Positions 59,371-64,000 of a stretch of 64,000 nucleotides of DNA are shown here, piece by piece. Position numbers and translations under genes: made by a program. This DNA is from Hevea brasiliensis (lineage: Eukaryota > Streptophyta > Magnoliopsida > Malpighiales > Euphorbiaceae): positions 13,841,100 to 13,905,099 of the forward strand of contig NC_079496.1 of the NCBI RefSeq assembly GCF_030052815.1. Reading direction: 5' to 3'. The notes below the pieces were generated by a model. That model had not been told where the DNA came from, did not search any database, and saw only the letters and a list, made by a program, of their open reading frames with translations. Position 1 is the stretch's first letter. Every line of letters begins with the position of its first letter.

Positions 59371-59860
59371 GTCTATGAATTTTACTCAGTTCCTTCATAT
59401 AGTTGACATACTCATATTTTTGTATGATAAGTCCCTTAAGATGTCATTAGAAAATAATATTTATCTTGTGCTTCATTTGTTTTGTAGAAAATCACTTATG
59501 TATAAAATATTTTTTAAAATAATAAGTTTTATAAAAATATTTTTCATTATTTAGTAACAATGTTAAATTATATGATGTGCTGTCCAAGGATCCATCACGA
59601 TGTGTAACCTCGGCCAAGAATGCATACCAAATTACCAAATACGTGATGAGCATTAGAGAGAGCAGCATTGCAGTATGAATATGACCAAATGAGTTCTTGC
59701 ATTTGATATAAGTTCTGTCCAATCCTAATCAAAGCAAAATGACTGCTATATAGAGCACTCCTGTTTCCTAGAACAAGAGTGTTGTAGACAAACAAAGTGT
59801 TCCTGAATCTCCCACATGCTGAAGACCGAAAAACATCTCGGAGATGCAAATTGACACCCA
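59371..59860 (-). other. Probable 3' untranslated and downstream region of the DAWDLE-like gene
   Basis: No separate gene was seen. The 103-codon minus-strand frame at 59595-59906 overlaps the last exon in another frame and lies mostly past its stop. I treat it as chance. Confidence 0.5.
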
Positions 59861-61574
59861 TCAGCTTGCTGAATTCTCGTGCAATAGTACGTATTCTTGG
59901 CTGCAAAATTCCAGCATATTAACTACTTCGAAAACAAAAGACACGGGAAATAAAATATCACTAGTAATAATGTCAACAATACCATAGATATGTCGTAACA
60001 AGTCTAGCAGACAACCTATGATCATGGATCACCGCAATCACCATCTACATCTAGTCATCATTCAAGTCATACAATGCGAAATGACTTAGAAAGCCGAACA
60101 TGTGTGTGGGTTGCCGTCTGTCTGTCTTACTCTTACCATAATGGCACAATCCTATTCTGCAAATTCCCTTTTCCCAAAACAAATTTTATAGTACATTTTC
60201 CTTATCATCTTATAGTGTCGAGTGAATTCTTCACTGTATCTCCTGTAATCCTCTGCATAGCCTCAAAAAAACCAAAATGCAACCTCATAACAACTACCTA
60301 TTGTTAGCAGTAACAACTTTACAATGTTCACCTTTATTCATTCATACTGATATGTTTGTAATACACGCATTAGTACTAAATTAACGTGTTTCGTTTATAA
60401 TACATTCAGCAGAAAATGCAAATTCAGTAACATTTACCTGTTTGACACTATAATCACCTTATAATCAAATCATTTGAGGTCAAAGGACATGTTAGTTCTA
60501 AACCAACATCCAAAGAGAGAAGAATTATGCCTCAGAGCAGCCAAACATCTATGGGCATGCTGATGTGATTCAAAAAGAACCGGAGCTTTTTTGAGGAAGA
60601 AGAGTCATCCCTTAATTTTCATATAAGCACAAGGATATTCTTTACTTTCCATATTATTTTGCAGACCATGGAAAGTCAATGCAAATCACCGAAAGAAAGA
60701 CAACAAAATTGCAGAAAAGGCATATTATATGAATACCGGCGAAAATTAGACTACTTTAACCAGTACAATAAGAGTGAAGACTTGAAAAGCAAGAATAATC
60801 TATATCATGATCCATGCTAGGGAAATACAGAAGTGGAACGTTGATTAGTTGCCTACCTACTGTTACCAAATTTAATTGTGTCTTTCTCAAAAAGCTCATT
60901 ATAACGTTGAGGTTCAATCGGATTAACCTGCAAATGCAGAAAAAAGATTTAAAAATAATAACTCTGCAAACGATTAATGAAATAAATAAAAAAATAAGAA
61001 AAGAGATAAATCAGCAACTACATATCAAGATATATTGCTCACATTAATGAAAGTTTTATTTGTGCTTCCGAGATCCATTAAATAAGGCCTATAATGGCAT
61101 ATAGAAATCAAAAGGTTAAACATGGATCAAAACAATACGCTCAAAATTAATGCCAATTAATTCCAGTCACCACAAATCAGCCAAATTATCACCTTACTTG
61201 CTTAGATGAGGTACCATCAGGCTGCTCCTTTTCTACTAAAAATCAAAAAAATGTCCCGAACATCGACCAGAAAAATAAAACTGCTAATAATAGATCTACC
61301 GGAATTGAATGACTGCATGTTGCTTGCTACAAGATGGGCGGTGAGCAGGTCTGACGATGTATATATAGGGGCACTGTTTATCAAAACATTCATTAGTAAA
61401 ATAAATATAAGCCAATGGGAATAATGAAAAGCTCTCTCGTAATTCATATTCCATAACTAAAATGGATTGAACATTGAGAAAATAAATATAAAGGTAAATA
61501 AGCACTTAAGGAATACAAAAAGCTCCCAGACATGTAAATGAGAACTATAGGTATAAGATGGTTGAAGTTAAATA

Positions 61575-61635
<61 letters not shown>

Positions 61636-61944
61636 GCTTAGTTTAAACAAATTGAAATTCTATAACTAATACAAAATAAACAGAACTTGTACAAACTACT
61701 TCACAACATGACAGGACCAAAGCATAAACACCTTTTAGTTGATGAAAGAATGAAGTTATGATTTGAGAAAGATATGAAATGTTCTGTGCAGCATGGATTA
61801 GTGCGTATAATACACAATAAGGAACAAAGAAATAAGATATCCGGGACTTAGCATTCAGCACTTCACCATTCTTAAAAACATAGAGTCGCCATCTTATATC
61901 AGGTTTGCGAGCATCTGGAGGCTCGTTGAACAGTAGCGTAACAC
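59861..61944 (-). pseudogene. DDL: DAWDLE (SNIP1-like) FHA-domain gene, 5'-truncated pseudogene
   Basis: Six exons of the FHA part are readable on the minus strand. 61944-61852: GVTLLFNEPPDARKPDIRWR, LYVFKNGEVLN. 61374-61300: PLYIHRQTC, then PSCSKQHAVIQFR in another frame. 61235-61193: EKEQPDGTSSKQV. 61088-61043: PYLMDLGSTNKTFIN. 60927-60857: NPIEPQRYNELFEKDTIKFG. 59900-59861: QEYVLLHENSAS, stop. DAWDLE binds phosphothreonine partners and supports small-RNA biogenesis with DICER-LIKE1. Lesions: the first donor is CT instead of GT (61851-61850), and roughly 50 bases between HRQTC and PSC (the core FHA GRE segment) are missing with a frame change. The third exon's start frame is unclear. No N-terminal Arg/Ser-rich exons were seen up to 64000. 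The last three exons splice cleanly. An intact copy presumably exists elsewhere. Confidence 0.78.
61577..61631. repeat. (AT)n microsatellite in a DAWDLE intron
   Basis: About 27 uninterrupted AT dinucleotides lie within the first remaining intron of the pseudogene. Confidence 0.95.
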
Positions 61945-62800
61945 CTAGTGCAGAAAAAACCCAATTAACATACAAGTGAATAAGAAAATTATGCAAACTG
62001 AAACAAATATTAGTTAAAAGCTTTCCAGATGGTCCTACTTCAAGTCAGGACAAAGGAAGGAAAAACGGAGCCTTTAACTGTATCAAGTATCAAACACAAA
62101 AGAAGATGAGTAAGCAAACAAGAAGAAATAGATTCTACACTAGTTCAGAAAATTGCATAGGATGATCAATTTCCCTATCAATCGCAGAGGCTTACAAGTG
62201 CTTTCTGCCTTCTGTTCACACCCCAAAACAATCAAACAACTATATATCATATTATACATGTATAGAACTCCAGAATGGTTTTAAAAAAAATAAATAATTA
62301 AAGGGGAAATGACCAAAATAATTCTAAAACTTTTGTCTTTTTTTACAATTATACCCTAAACTTTTTATTTTTAACAATTCTACCGTAAACTTTCCGCTAA
62401 AAATCTAACAGAAAGCATTTCCAATCCCCAAATTAAAGCCCAATACCAATTTCCCTCCTTTAGAACAGTTTGCCTACTCTCCATTACGACAATCGCCACC
62501 ACCGTATGCCACGCATTAACTCTCTCAGATGCTCCGTTTCCTTCTTCTTTGAAAAGCTTCACACCAAACATCCTAAGGTTTTATTATGGAATAAGCTGAG
62601 GAATGGAAAACGTTGGTAGAGCTATGCATATGGTCCTTAATGATGCCATCAATCCAAGCAGTGGCACGGCCAACTTTCATGGAAGGAGCAGTAGCAGCAG
62701 AAGCAGCACCCATAGTGGTACCAGTAGTAATGACGAGTGGTACTAATAGTAATGACGAGTGGAACATGAATGTTTCAGTTTCTATCTATTTCAAACAATG
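61945..62800. other. Intergenic or intronic DNA without a recognised gene
   Basis: I searched for the expected upstream DAWDLE exon and did not find it. 62300-62400 holds a phrase pair, AAATGACCAAAATAATTCTA and ACAATTATACCCTAAAC, of a type common in plant intergenic repeats. Two minus-strand frames of about 64 codons (62380-62571 and 62573-62767) show no family resemblance. Confidence 0.5.
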
Positions 62801-63758
62801 TTATAAAAGGAGCAAAAAAGCCTCAGGCGAGGCGAGTCGAGGCCCTAAGCTTGGCTGAGGCGAGGCAAATGAGAAAAGACGCGCGCCTGAGACCTTTGAG
62901 GCGAGAAGTGATGGGTTGAAGAGGCGACGCCTTTTCAACGTAATGGAAACTCTCTCTTTTTTTTTATAATTTTTGTTTTAACAACATAAAACAAAAGAAA
63001 ACCTAAAGCAGCTCCACTTTACCCGCCTACAAAAAGCAAGAACGCAAGGATAAACAACGCAATCAGGTATTTTCTTTCTTTTTTTTTTTCTCTCTTTCTC
63101 TCATCTTCACATTCTTTCCTCTTTGTCTCTCTCTCTCTCCTCTTCTCTTCTTTTATTTTCTTCTACTTTCACCTGCGCTGCACAACATGCAAGCACCTGT
63201 TGTGATCCAGGGGTTTTTTCTTTTTAGTTTTTTCTTCTTTCTCTCCTCCTTCTTTTATTACCTCCTTCTACGGTCCATTCTTCATGCCAGCAGTACCAGA
63301 CTTTCAGCACTTAATTTGTTTTTTTTTTCTTTTTAATTTTTTTTGTTAAAGGGATAGCATTTCAGCACTTAATTTTTTTTGTTAAATGATTAACACACAC
63401 ACTTGAGACAGTAACATGACACACCTTAGTCAAAACCATGGCAATTTTGATCAAGCATGCTAACCCATATATCACATACACACACGCTAACCAGGCGATG
63501 TGCTTTTAATCAAATAGGTATTATGTTATGTGATATGTTTTTATTAAATTGATAGTGATGTTCTTGCTATGTGTAAGTGTGGAAATTATTGAAAAATCAA
63601 TTATTTAATACTTTAATTTCTTATTTGCTTAAATTGAGATAACATTGATATTTATATTTGATAGCTTTTATTGTTGTTAATAAATTCATTTTTTTTACCT
63701 TTTTAATATGCTTTTTTATTTATTAAAGTAGTTAAAAATATGAATTTTTATGTTAAAA

Positions 63759-63822
<64 letters not shown>

Positions 63823-63925
63823 TAAGCTAAAGCCCCTGTTTAAAAAAGGCTCTCAATCTCGCCTCTCGCCTAAAGCCATAGGGTACCTTGTCGCCTTCGA
63901 GTTACCTTTTGCCTTGATAACACTT
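62801..63925. mobile_element. Possible non-autonomous DNA element with GGCGAGGCG-type inverted ends
   Basis: The left end (GTTATAAAAGGAGCAAAAAA, then GGCGAGGCGAGTCGAGGCCC) is roughly mirrored by the complement of the right end (63838-63920: CTCGCCTCTCGCC, TTGTCGCCTTCG, CCTTTTGCCTTGATAAC). The interior is CT-rich and AT-rich, with an (AT)n run at 63761-63818. No transposase frame is present. I could not fix a target duplication. Confidence 0.4.
63761..63818. repeat. (AT)n microsatellite
   Basis: About 29 AT dinucleotides, inside the possible DNA element. Confidence 0.95.
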
Positions 63926-64000
63926 TTACCTTGATAAGACTAATTTCAGAAGGGAACAAGGGTATACCAGAGAAGCCACAAACAGATGGGGCCTGGGGTT

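Noticed and set aside
59595..59906. 103-codon minus-strand frame as a separate gene
   Set aside because: It overlaps the last DAWDLE exon in a different frame and otherwise lies in the 3' untranslated region; no family was recognised.

Overview
This window is AT-rich plant nuclear DNA, almost certainly from a eudicot. The evidence is Ty3/gypsy retrotransposons of the Tat/Ogre and chromovirus types, two miniature TRIM elements, plant F-box/LRR pseudogenes, and exons of the plant FHA-domain gene DAWDLE (SNIP1-like). The species cannot be named from the sequence. No intact host gene, tRNA, rRNA or CRISPR array was found. Almost all coding sequence is decayed transposon or pseudogene.

Layout. 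(1) 1-5678: a long terminal repeat (LTR) of a Tat/Ogre-like element on the minus strand, cut by the window edge (copy A). (2) 5679-15454: a degenerate tandem array of about 3.5-kb host segments. Two of them (8146-11690 and 11731-15100) each carry a truncated old LTR and an F-box/LRR pseudogene. (3) 15455-58845: a nested stack of transposons inserted in the third array unit. (4) 58846-59370: the array unit resumes. (5) 59371-64000: a 5'-truncated, damaged DAWDLE gene on the minus strand, microsatellites, and a possible non-autonomous DNA element.

The nest, outermost first, with target-site duplications (TSDs). Level 1 is an old Tat-type LTR, 15455-20661 plus 58481-58845 (TSD TACGT/TATGT). Level 2 is a TRIM at 16697-17088 (TSD AAGTG) and a large Tat/Ogre-like element at 20667-58475 (TSD ATCGT). 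Level 3, inside the large element, is a TRIM at 37207-37597 (TSD ATAAG), a minus-strand solo LTR at 38858-42963 (TSD GTTCC), and a young gutted element with two 3,967-bp LTRs at 48918-58282 (TSD GACGA).

The large element has 6-kb LTRs, a primer-binding site, an ORF1 with a coiled-coil end, gag with two CX2HX5HX4C motifs, protease, an intron that restores the reading frame, reverse transcriptase, two RNase H domains, integrase, post-pol hairpin repeats, a 60-bp minisatellite, a strong hairpin and a polypurine tract. Many stops and frameshifts, and altered catalytic residues, show that it is dead.

The most unusual feature lies inside the LTRs. All three LTR copies carry, antisense to the retrotransposon, two gene-like units, each with its own TATA box. 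One encodes a roughly 150-residue unknown protein. The other is a spliced gene for a roughly 600-residue protein with a region like the plant 'putative gypsy type transposon' family (PF04195) and a coiled coil. The older related LTRs in this same window lack the cassette: their U3 is about 1.2 kb instead of 4.3 kb. It therefore looks like a later gain within the LTR.
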